Below, piece by piece: positions 20,266-29,774 of a DNA stretch of 64,000 nt. How positions within the stretch are numbered: position 1 is the first letter of the stretch; each line of letters begins with the position of its first letter. The position numbers and the translations under genes were made by a program. This stretch comes from Diphasiastrum complanatum (Eukaryota; Streptophyta; Lycopodiopsida; Lycopodiales; Lycopodiaceae), in contig CM055097.1 in the NCBI GenBank assembly GCA_029204225.1, forward strand, positions 41,644,028 to 41,708,027. The letters run 5' to 3'. The notes under the pieces were generated by a model that was given only the letters and a program-made list of their open reading frames with translations, searched no databases and was not told where the DNA came from.

Positions 20266-21254
20266 TGGCATCATAAAATAGGACCAGTTGTCCGACTCAA
20301 AATTGTTATTGTTTGGCCTTTAGGTCATGCAACTGTTTGGTTCGTTTTTTCTTGCTTTCTAAAGGGAACTGTCCGATATTGGTTTTGAAAGCTATGTTGT
20401 AGGCCCCAAACAGCCGCTAGCACTTTCGAGTCTCAAACTCGCTTGCTATCGGAGACTATCTTTTTGACAATATCCACCAGCTTCTTATTGGTGCTCTAAA
20501 CCTGGCCGTTTGCCTACGGGTTGTATGGCATTGTTTTGTTATGCTTGATGGCGAGTCTTTTGGTCAGATTTTGTATCACCTTATTTAAAAAGTGAGTACC
20601 TCTGTCTGACACCAGTTCGCATGGAGTTACAAAACGACATACAATATTCTCCATCATGAACTTGGCTATCTCTACTACGTTATCCTGTTTCACCGCCTTT
20701 GCTTCCACCCACTTGGTAAAATAGTCTGTTGCAACAATGATATAGCTCTTCTGGCTGATAGAGGAGGGCTTAATAGGACCAACATAATCAATGCCTCACT
20801 TTTTGAATGGTAATTGTGATGTTAGTGCTATTAGAGGTCTTATTTGTTTGTCAACATGGACAACCCTCTGGCACACATTGCACCTCATACAATAATCGTG
20901 ACAATCTTTGAATAGTGTAGCCCACCAATATCCTGCTCTCAAAATTTTCCAAGTAGTGGTATCACCAACGAAATGGCCGCCGCATGCAGAATCATGGCAT
21001 TCCTCCATGATAAAAGGAGTCTCGACTAGCAAGACGCATCTATGATAGATGCCTGCAATGCCTTTCCGATAGAGTCTCCCAACAATAACTTTGAAACATA
21101 AAGCTTGCAATCTGACCTTCTTCTTATCTGCTTTGGTAAGGCCCTTCGACAACTCTAAGGAAGTCAGATATTCAACTAGAATCTGGTACCACTGAGGAAC
21201 TACTTCAGTGTCAAGTCGAAATAAATTATTATCAATTTCTTTGTCCAACAACAC
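20000..21254 (-). pseudogene. Element A: Ty3-gypsy integrase
   Basis: Minus strand: an H2C2 zinc module (HDSACGGHFVGD, GYWWATLFKDCHDYCMRCNVCQR), then the core with ATDYFTKWVEAKAVK, LVSDRGTHFLNKV and NGQV-stop-STNKK. The catalytic Glu position after GQV is a TAG stop, so the enzyme is inactive. The C-terminal GPY/F module (LFPSKLMPIWLGPYVLKK) follows. Several frameshifts occur. Integrase is followed by the second RNase H. Confidence 0.88.
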
Positions 21255-21305
21255 ATCCTTAGTAGTACGCCCGTTGTCAAATTGGTATTTGCAATCATCC
21301 GACTC

Positions 21306-21869
21306 CTACTCTTGTAAACTATATTTGCACAAGCAGTCAAGTAGGTTACTAGCCTTGGGTGGCTTGGACTGGAACTCATAATCGAACTCCTCCAAAATCA
21401 CCAACCACTTGATCAATCTATTAGGCAGATGTAGCATATTAATCATAAGCTTAATAGCAGTGCTCGGAGCATAAATAATCACACGTCGTTGTGTTAGATA
21501 ATGGCGAAACTTACAAACGCCAAAATGAATGGCTAAAAAAACATGTTCACCATAACTATACTGCATCTCAACATCTTTCAATTTGACTCTAGCAAATGCT
21601 ATGGGACGCAAAAGCTTAGGGTGCCCCATTTGGAACAAAGCACAGTTAATGGCAACTGGTCTTGCTGCTACAATTAGATGAAAATCCAATGTCCAGTTAG
21701 GTGGTTTTAAAATAGGTGAATTAGTTAAGGCAATTTTCAAGTCATCAAATATCTTCTGATGCTCTTCCTTCCATATGAAAGGTGCATCTTTAGCCAGCAG
21801 ATTGACTATTGGTAGCATAATCTTACTATAGTCTTTCAAAAACCTCCGGTAATAACCAATGCTTTCCAA
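21306..21869 (-). pseudogene. Element A: first RNase H, degenerate
   Basis: One open frame of 187 codons joins RT to integrase: IGYYRRFLKDYSKI, APFIWKEEHQKIFDDLK, DFHLIVAARPVAINCALFQ, EMQYSYGEHVFLAIHF and LIKWLVILEEFDYEF. The normal catalytic Asp of V-D-A is an Ala (VAARP), and the usual T-D-H motif is absent (IYAPSTAIKLM). In Tat-lineage elements and vertebrate retroviruses such a decayed first RNase H accompanies an acquired second one. The same arrangement is seen here. Confidence 0.85.
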
Positions 21870-21879
21870 AAAGGAATGA

Positions 21880-22549
21880 AACCCCTTTCACATCTGTCGA
21901 GGTTAGCATCGTTCTAACCTTTTCAATTTTGATAGGGTTTGTAGATATGTCGTCTTTACTAATAACATGACCCAAAAGGATCCCATAAGGTACCGCAGAC
22001 ATACGCTTCCATGGATTCAGAGCTGTAGATTTAGCCTTGCAAACTGACAAGCAAAGTTTCAGTGCTTTCACATGCTCCTCCATTGTATTTGTGGCTATGC
22101 AGATATCATCCATAAAAAAATTTGTGGAATCAGAAATTAGATTACCAAAGGCTTTGTTCAAACCTCTGGTAAGTTGCTGGATCATTGCACACTCCAAAAG
22201 GCATAACATGATATGCATATGTGCCAAACGGGGTAGTAAAAGTTGTCTTGAGCTTGTCCTCCATAACGATTGTGATCTGGTCATAACCATCAAAACAATT
22301 GATAAAGATGTAGATCCTCTTACCCGCCAGTTGGTCAAACATCTGATCAATGAAAGGTAGAGGATAATAATCCTTAATAGTTGCTTTCTTAAGGGGTTTG
22401 AAATCCACACAAATCCTGACTTGGCCGCTCTTTTTGATTTTTAGCACAATGGTCGAACACCACTCAGTATTATAGTCCGGGAAAATCAGCCCCACATCAC
22501 ACATTTTCTTGATCTCTTTTGCAACTGGTGTCATCAAATGGTTGGCCAA
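21880..22549 (-). pseudogene. Element A: Ty3-gypsy reverse transcriptase
   Basis: Two overlapping minus frames. First: EIKKMCDVGLIFPDYNTEWCS, VRICVDFKPLKKATIKDYYPLPFID, TTFTTPFGTYAYHVMPFGVCNDPATYQR. Second: FFMDDICIATNTMEEHV (the catalytic Y/F-M-D-D box) and GILLGHVISKDD. The catalytic motif is present, but the frame changes after the PFG block and the protein cannot be made in one piece. Confidence 0.9.
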
Positions 22550-23007
22550 TCGCCACTGCCTTTTCTCTTACAAGCACAATACCGTCTTTCAAAGGAATAT
22601 GGTGCATTACCATAGAAGGTGGAATCCCTTTGAAATCTTCATAAGTCCAAGTGAAAATTCCAGTAGCAATGGTCAGAAAGTCTATAATTAGGCGTCTCTC
22701 AATGGATTTAGAGAGAGTTCCAATAAGGAGCTCCCACTCAACAGAAATATCCCCTTGGTAGATCTTAATGACGTCCACATCATGGATACGCACCAAAGGT
22801 TCTCTTCCTTGAAATTGTTTAAGCATCAACACTTGAGAATTCTCTATAGATGAGTCTTTACTGGTAGTGTCCATTGAGTCCTCTGACTCCCAATCGATCT
22901 CAGGAATAGAGGCCCTCTCACTGCCAGATACATCCGGGTAAGAATTTGCAACCACACATTTCTTGACTCTTCAGAATATCAAGTATCCAGAAGGTATGTC
23001 GATCAGA
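22550..23007 (-). pseudogene. Element A: protease end and protease-RT linker
   Basis: The minus strand carries CLIDIPSGYLIF, a stop, then an acidic linker (EIDWESEDSMDTTSKDSS) and the pre-RT segment IIDFLTIATGIFTWTYEDFKGIPP..V..H, common before RT in plant gypsy elements. It is the direct continuation of the protease segment at 24097-24249. The two are split by the solo LTR at 23013-24091. Confidence 0.75.
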
Positions 23008-24096
23008 CACTCTGTTACATACCTATGTAACTAGTAGTACTTCAGACCCCTAATAGTCCATTTCGTGTTGGGGGCTAAATGGCAAGATACTCTTAGGATT
23101 AAGGGTATGTGCCGTTGGATAAGGGCATGCAAGTGACTATACCTTAGTTGGAGTTATGGAGTCACGTGACCCTTGGATAAGGGGTACCCTTAGGATTAAG
23201 GGTAGGTGTCTTCGATTAAGGTACTAGTGTCCTTGGTCAAGGGCAAATAGGTGTCTATGCCTTGGATGGAGGTATGGAACTTAGAGAGGTGTTAGAAAGT
23301 CATTGGATGACTATTTTTCTAAACCTTGGGCCTCAACCTTGAACCATATCACTTTATTGGTCTAGGACCAAAGTATACTTGCACAACTTGGGCAATGGGA
23401 CCTAGTAGGAGGGCGCCCTTCTAAAGTGTCCATTGAGTTTCCAACTCCCACAAGAAAGGCATTCAAAGAGTCATAGGTTATGGAAGGAGTCTCTTGACAT
23501 TCCATAAGCCTATGGAGGCTCTTGGAGATTCTTTAACTCCCCTAGGCTTCTCTCTCTCTCATTGGATGAGCATGGAACTCCATAGTGCATTGGAGGGGTC
23601 CATGGGCCATCTATATGAGGGTAGTAGGGCTCCCATTCAGAGGGGGAGATCTCTCTTGTTTGCTTTGCTTATGCTCTAGTGTTGCTACTAGTGTGTAGAG
23701 TGCTTTCTTGTGGTAGTATGCTTGAGGTTTGGATCTTGCTTATGGTATGGGACATAAGAAGGGTTTGGATCTTGAGTATGCTATGGAGTGTTGTGGTATG
23801 CTTCTGATTTGTTTATGGTTAGCAAGGGGGTGCTAGATAGGTCTTGTTTGGAGCTTGGATATAGTTATGGTTGGGTGGTGAATAATTGAGGCCAGTTTGT
23901 TATCTATCTTTGTGTTTAAAGAGTAGAGACACACATGGAGGAGAGATCCTTGGAGGCTTGCAGATCCTTACTTGCAGGTGGAGGCATCCTAGCTTGGAGT
24001 TGGGGAGCATCTTGAAGCTTGCAGGTTGCTTGAAGGACATTTGGAGGCTCTACCTTGGATTTGGAGGAATTCCTCACCTATACTTGTAAAACACTC
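23008..24096 (+). mobile_element. Solo LTR, 1079 bp, with CACTC target duplications
   Basis: Body 23013-24091 begins TGTTACA and ends TGTAAAA, a one-base-decayed inverted match (TGTAACA). It is flanked by identical 5-bp CACTC at 23008-23012 and 24092-24096. Removing the insert and one CACTC rejoins the gypsy protease reading GRPWICKTE-C-LIDIPSG exactly, which proves the insertion. It contains a CTATATGAGG TATA-like signal near 23610 and no coding frame. Orientation is inferred from that signal only. Confidence 0.8.
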
Positions 24097-24249
24097 TGTC
24101 TTGCAGATCCATGGCCGACCAAGTAGTATCTCATATGCCTCCTTGATAGTCTGCATCCGCCCAACGTGAAAATTAATCCGAGTTGTCTTTCCTGCAACGT
24201 TAAATGAATGGGAGCCTAGTGGATCTCTAGCAGGTGTGTTAGATGTTAT
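24097..24249 (-). pseudogene. Element A: gypsy protease C-terminal segment
   Basis: The minus strand reads SHSFNVAGKTTRINFHVGRM then KEAYEILLGRPWICKTE. The EILLGRPWI block is the standard end of plant gypsy aspartic protease. Upstream sequence (higher coordinates) is cut by the LTR of element C at 24250 and is not found to the right of that element. Confidence 0.8.
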
Positions 24250-25081
24250 TGTGGAAAAAGTACAAAAAGGACCAAGAGTGGATCTTAATCTGATCCTCAA
24301 GAGGAATTGGTTGTCAGATTACTTGATCTATCAATCTACTTGAGATTAAGATCAATCTAGATCAATTCTAGACACAAAATCCTAACAAGAACAATCATTA
24401 ATTGAAGGTAGGTGTACTTTCTGGTTTTCCACGTGTGAAACCCTGTCTGAGTACGGACTCCGACCTAAAAATCAAGTACACATTGATAGCACCTCAAAAC
24501 AATCAAAACAAATGTAGACAAATGGAGAGAATCACTCAAAATTGCTTCCAAAACCAAGATTGGTGTCTCACACTGATTATGGCCAAATGTGGCTCTATAT
24601 ATACAATAAGTGAGAGCTCGTGGTACTGATCATATCTTTGATCTCACATGTGTGAAGGTGCTTTGTCATATGATGATTCATCATGCAAAACTAACACTTG
24701 GACAAAACCTTCTATTTTGAGCACTTTTGGTCCATTTTCCTTCTATATGGAGATCTACTTGAAAATCTTCTAGAAGTCAAAATTTGTCTACTTCAGCTTA
24801 TTCCACATGTGTGAGCTGTCCTCTACACATGGGATATGACACCTAACCAAAGGATGTGGCTCATGCAATCAATAGATTGATGCCATGTGTCATATGTCTA
24901 GAAAACTAGTTTTTGGCCTTTTTAGCCACTAGAACTTGAACTAAATCATATGTACATCCTATATGATTATGGTACATGACAAGTACACTAGTTTCACACG
25001 TGGGAACAGGCTCCACACATGTGTGTTTGTCTATATACAAGATTTTTGGCCTCTACCAAGCTTATTTTTGCATTTTTCACA
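24250..25081 (-). repeat. Element C 3' LTR (832 bp)
   Basis: Starts TGTGGAAAAAGTAC and ends TTTTTCACA. It pairs with 28200-29031 (same length; I count about 19 differences by eye, roughly 98% identity). It contains several CACATGTGTG/CACGTGTG motifs (24430, 24645, 24804, 24995, 25014) and a TATATATA signal near 24596. By orientation of PBS and PPT it is the 3' LTR of a minus-strand element. Confidence 0.93.
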
Positions 25082-25096
25082 CTCCTCCTCGAAAAT
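25082..25096 (-). other. Element C polypurine tract
   Basis: The minus strand reads TTTTCGAGGAGGAG directly against the 3' LTR start, the expected plus-strand primer. Confidence 0.8.
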
Positions 25097-25221
25097 CTAG
25101 CTTGGTAAATTTAGCTTGATGGAAAACATGATGATTTTGAACTTGACTCCATGGGCTGAATTGGTCTTTGCTGGTTCAAAAGGTGTGAAGATCAGCCAAT
25201 GAGCTTGATGTTGATCTGAAA

Positions 25222-26634
25222 TCACCATATACATGTGATTGCTTTATTGATGTTGACATCTTTGATGAGCTTGAGAGCTTTGCACCATCCTAGCACCTCC
25301 AAAATTGATTTCTTCCAATTTTCATGCAGATGCTTGACCTTGAGGCTTGCTCCTTCACATGAGATATGCTCCTCTTTCCCTTGAAATGTGAGCCACATGG
25401 GTTCAACCATGTTTCTTGAGTTTCTTTTTGAAATCACAACTTGAGAAGGTCTCTCCTCCTCAATCCTTGGCACACTTGAACCTTGAGATGACTCCTTAAG
25501 ATCCTCTTCATGATGCTCCTTCTTGATGGAAATCCGAGACCTCCATGTCTCATAATGATCACAACAAATATGACTATTCAATATGCACTTCCTATGGTTA
25601 TCAAGATTACTTATGCTAGAAACATAAGTCCAAAAATCACTACAACTTGGCATGATTTTTCCAATATTGAAATCAAAAGGTATTTCCATCTCAATAAGGC
25701 TAACTACTTGCTTATGGATATAAGTGTCCACTTTGGATGCTTCACTTATTCTCATAAGAAGTTTACAACTTGCCTTTAAGATTGAAAACTTACAATTTTC
25801 ATCTTTATGAATGAACACATTATTCATGATCTTATTGAAACCAAAAGATCCTACATTATGAAGATATTTCCATTTCCTTGACTTCATAACTAATGTAAGC
25901 TTACAAGGAAAACATATTTTGCTATCTTTTAAGGCATCACACTCAACTAGTATTGCCTTAATCCACCTTTGAGATACAAAAATCTCTTCAAAACAAAATG
26001 GTTCTTCATAAGTTGACATGAGAGCATAAATCAAACTATTTTCATTTTGTGATTGCTCCTTATTTTTGATTGATTTCTCTTGGATAATAACAATAAGTTT
26101 GAACTTGTCCAAAGTTCCAAGCAAAATACTTTCCAAGGACATAAAATAAATCCAATTTACTTTCATGAAAGTGACATCTATCTTTGCATCTTGAACCAAA
26201 CAATACACTTCCAAATGAAAATTTTTCAAAGATTTGACATGTGTTATGATGGACTCTTGAAGACAAATCTTGCAAGCCCTTGTGAGACTCCAAGCCTCAT
26301 TCACCTTTCCACAAAGGAAACACCTTTCCTTAGACTTGTCCTTCTTGTATTTGCATTTTGAACTTGAAGCTCCATCCTTCACCTCGGCACCCTTGCTTTG
26401 GTTCTCCTTGGATGGACTTGTCTTCTTTTTGTAGCATCTTGAAAAAAAATATCCTCCCTTGCCACAAAGGTTGCACTCAGGATCCTTTCTTTCCTTCAAT
26501 AGGATGCCACCTATTGATGCCATGTGAATAAAAACCTGTGATATGATTCTACAAATGTAATTTGTGACTTTCAAGAAACTATATTTGAACATCTTCAACA
26601 ATCTAGAAGGATCTACAAAAGATCTAGCTCGCAA
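25222..26634 (-). CDS. Element C: 470-codon frame of unknown function with zinc-knuckle remnants
   Basis: The only long frame of element C. Near residue 55, CNLCGKGGYFFSRCYKKK resembles the family's gag CCHC knuckle with His changed to Tyr. Near residue 105, KKDKSKERCFLCGK repeats the gag context (compare element D KKKDRSKLKCFYCG). The Cys-rich ACKICLQES follows. The middle about 230 residues (for example KASCKLLMRISEASKVDTYI and FDFNIGKIMPSCSDFWTYV) match nothing I know. Near residue 400, SKRNSRNMVEPMWLTFQGKE resembles the copia integrase-RT linker. Protease, integrase core, RT and RNase H are absent. The frame has remained open in a young element (LTRs about 98% identical). Confidence 0.55.
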   Translation of the reverse strand: MRARSFVDPSRLLKMFKYSFLKVTNYICRIISQVFIHMASIGGILLKERKDPECNLCGKGGYFFSRCYKKKTSPSKENQSKGAEVKDGASSSKCKYKKDKSKERCFLCGKVNEAWSLTRACKICLQESIITHVKSLKNFHLEVYCLVQDAKIDVTFMKVNWIYFMSLESILLGTLDKFKLIVIIQEKSIKNKEQSQNENSLIYALMSTYEEPFCFEEIFVSQRWIKAILVECDALKDSKICFPCKLTLVMKSRKWKYLHNVGSFGFNKIMNNVFIHKDENCKFSILKASCKLLMRISEASKVDTYIHKQVVSLIEMEIPFDFNIGKIMPSCSDFWTYVSSISNLDNHRKCILNSHICCDHYETWRSRISIKKEHHEEDLKESSQGSSVPRIEEERPSQVVISKRNSRNMVEPMWLTFQGKEEHISCEGASLKVKHLHENWKKSILEVLGWCKALKLIKDVNINKAITCIW

Positions 26635-28187
26635 ACCTAAGAATCAATCTTCACAGTAATGACTAGTCACTTGGAAACTTTGCTTTGATCACTAAGACAA
26701 AAGCACACAATCTTTGAATCAAATAACTAAAGAAATCAGATCCAATCTCCTATTGGACTCATCAAATACCAATGACTCTCTCTTTTGAAAGTTGAAATGG
26801 ATATGAAAAAGATTTGACACTTAGATTTTCCTTTTCACTTGACTAGTTCTCTCAACACTTGAGATTCTTGATCAAAAGATGGGTTTTGTTTCAAAAACCT
26901 AAAAATCAAACTTAATCACTTCTTTTGGACTCACTCTTGACCCAAATAATCTCACTCTTGAGATTTAGAATGAATTTGATTTGATTTGAAAACAAACTAT
27001 ACCACCAATTTTTCACAAAGCTTAAAAATTAGACAACTAGAGATTCACAAAGATATCAACCATGCATGAATACTCAAATATGGACTCCTCCTCATTTTAG
27101 ACATCCAATGGGATCACAAATTGACCCTCACACTCTCACATAGAAAATTGAATAGAACTAATCTGAGTTTCATACATTCTATGTCAATTTTTGCTCAACA
27201 AATTGAATTCAATCACTCCTATTGGATTCCACCAATTACTCTACTTTTTAAGACTTGGAATGAAATTCAAAATCAAAAGTTGTGATCTTTCTCACTAAGA
27301 TATTGTGCTTCAAAGAGCTAATGTCACTTAGAAAGATTTGATCACTTAGGAAGAGACAAACTCTCCACCAATAACAACACAAAATGAGCTTCTAGATCTT
27401 GCCTTCTACAAAGGAAGGAACTCTTAGAAAATTGGATCTCTCTCTACACATTTGCCATAGACACCTTAAAGACTCTTTTCAAACCTTACAATCACTCAAA
27501 AAAATTGAGTAGGGTTGAACAATGTGACTTGGATCTCCATCTCTTTTCTATAACTCTCAATTGAAGCCAATTTATGTCAAATTCTACAAAATATTTGCAT
27601 AGATGCTCTATGTGCACTAGAAACTCTCAAAGGTTTCACTTGGAGGACAGATCCAAGGATGTTTTCTAGAAAATTGATGCTTCTAAACTTGACCCTATCA
27701 CTCTTGAACAAATCTAGAGTGACGGTACAATGGATTTCAACCTCTCACCTTGCATATCACTCCTTAATCTATGATTTTTAGCAAAATCTCTCTCAACTTC
27801 AACATGCACTCAAAAAATCAGAGATTATCAATTAATGCACCTAATTCAAGCTTAAAATTTAATTTCTTGGCTAATCTAATCCAAGAACTAATCAAGGGAT
27901 TAGATTCACTATAGAAAATGCTTGATTTTGGACCAAAAATCACTTAAATTGGGTATGTGAGTCAAATTCTACAAATTTTTGAAATTTCTCAGTCAAAACC
28001 GGAGATGTATGGCCTCACATGTGTGAAAAGAGTTCCTATAGCCCACAACAAGTTCTGGTCCAAAAATTTTGAGAATATCTATCAAATCCAACTCGCTACC
28101 CATAATTTGACTAGTTTCCAAAAAACTGCTAATTTTGGTTGTGATCTGGATTAACCCTATCAATTTCAACAAAACCTCTTGTACTAG
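26635..28187 (-). other. Element C long leader, non-coding
   Basis: About 1.55 kb between the primer-binding site and the single ORF, AT-rich and without frames over about 65 codons. Such a long leader is unusual for copia elements, which normally start gag within a few hundred bases of the PBS. One CACATGTGTG motif lies at about 28017. Confidence 0.5.
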
Positions 28188-28199
28188 GCTCTGATACCA
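28188..28199 (-). other. Element C primer-binding site
   Basis: GCTCTGATACCA on the plus strand, that is TGGTATCAGAGC on the element strand, complementary to initiator Met tRNA and touching the 5' LTR. The site is perfect. Confidence 0.92.
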
Positions 28200-29031
28200 T
28201 GTGAAAAAAGTACAAAAAGGACCAAGAGTGGATCTTAATCTGATCCTCAAGAGGGATTGGTTGTCAGATTACTTGATCTATCAATCTACTTGAGATTAAG
28301 ATCAATCTAGATTAATTCTAGACCCAAAATCCTAACAAGAACAATCATTTATTGAAGGTAGGTGTACTTTCTGGTTTCCCACGTGTGAAACCCTGTCTGA
28401 GTACAGACTCCAACCTAAAAATCAAGTACACATTGATAGCACCTCAAAACAATCAAAACAAATGTAGACAAATGGAGAGAATCACTCAAAATTGCTTCCA
28501 AAACCAAGATTGGTGTCTCACACTGATTATGGCCAAATGTGGCTCTATATATACAATAAGTGAGAGCTCGTGGTACTAATCATCCCTTTGATCCCACATG
28601 TGTGAAGGTGCTTTGTCATATGATGATTCATCATGCAAAACTGACACTTGGACAAAACCTTCTATTTTGAGCACTTTTGGTCCATTTTCCTTCTATATGG
28701 ACATCTACTTGAAAATCTTCTAGAAGTGAAAGTTCATCTACTTCAGCTTATTCCACATGTGTGAGCTGTCCTCTACACATGGGATATGACACCTAACCAA
28801 AGGATGTGGCTCATGCAATCAATAGATTGATGCCATGTGTCATATGTCTAGAAAACTAGTTTTTGGCCTTTTTAGCCACTAGAACTTGAACTAAATCATA
28901 TGTACATCCTATATGATTATGGTACATGACAAGTACACTAGTTTCACACGTGGGAACAGGCTCCACACATGTGTGTTTGTCTATATACAAGATTTTTGGC
29001 CTCTACCAAGCTTATTTTTGAATTTTTCACA
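28200..29031 (-). repeat. Element C 5' LTR (832 bp)
   Basis: Partner of 24250-25081. Starts TGTGAAAAAAGTAC and ends ATTTTTCACA. The flanking 5-mers differ (GTTAT left of the element, CCACA right of it), so no target duplication is visible. Confidence 0.93.
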
Positions 29032-29300
29032 CCACATTCCAATTGATATTGGACAGCTGCAATATCGAGGTAGAACTGCAAAAGATCTAGCTGATAGTGG
29101 GATCTTTTTTTATGAATCAATGTACATTCCTGATACAAAAGGAGATTTTGGACAAGTAGCCCCAATTCCATGACCTAGTTTTGAAAGTGATGAATGGATT
29201 GCACCAGATGCTGCAATTTCAGAATCATTTCATTGCAAGATATATAATGATGTAAAAAAATTTCGTAAAGATAAGTACGGGATAAAAAATAGTTAGATTG
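29032..29300 (+). pseudogene. Coding tail of an unidentified element, plus strand
   Basis: Plus-strand sequence right of element C reads HIPIDIGQLQYRGRTAKDLA and FFYESMYIPDTKGDFGQVAP. After a stop it continues in another frame with FESDEWIAPDAAISESFHCK and DVKKFRKDKYG to a stop. It is collinear with the LTR candidate downstream, as a last coding segment before a 3' LTR would be. I cannot name the domain. Confidence 0.35.
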
Positions 29301-29408
29301 AGCTGGTTTATTTTTTTGAATATTATTGTAGTTTTGATCTGATTCATTAGTATAAGCTCTAATGATGATGTGATTGGTGTACAGTTTATTTGGTTTACTG
29401 TATATGGT

Positions 29409-29774
29409 TGTGTTCGGGACGTGGCCCATTAGAGTATATTGATCGGGCACTGATCCCATAGATGACTACTTGGGTTAATCGGGTAGCCACACATAGGAAG
29501 AATTAGCCTGTACAGAGTTATTTACAGTACTTGCTATACTTGGGGGCATGTCCCAAGTTTGTCGGTCGAATTTGGCCATATTGGGCCCGACCTTAGTTTG
29601 ACAGGTGGTAGGCTAATTTTAGGACACTTGCCTTTTCATGTAGTTTGTGAATACTCTATATGTATAGCGTTTCTTTGTAATCCATTAACTTTTGTTGTGC
29701 CATCTTTGAGAGCTTGTGAGGAGTGGCTATGGTGATTGTATGATGTGATCTGCATACTGCACTAGATCCTAACA
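29409..29774 (+). repeat. LTR candidate, 366 bp
   Basis: Begins TGTGTTCGGGACGTGG and ends GATCCTAACA (TG...CA). It has a TATA-like CTATATGTATAGCG near 29657 and a downstream TTTGTAATCC segment, an arrangement typical of short plant LTRs. No second copy is in the window. It follows the coding tail at 29032-29300. Confidence 0.5.

Noticed and set aside
22037-22360. A 107-codon plus frame over gypsy RT
   Set aside because: Shadow of the minus-strand RT coding region.
24402-24629. A 75-codon plus frame, repeated at 28352-28579
   Set aside because: It lies inside the two LTRs of element C, so the apparent conservation is due to LTR identity, not coding.
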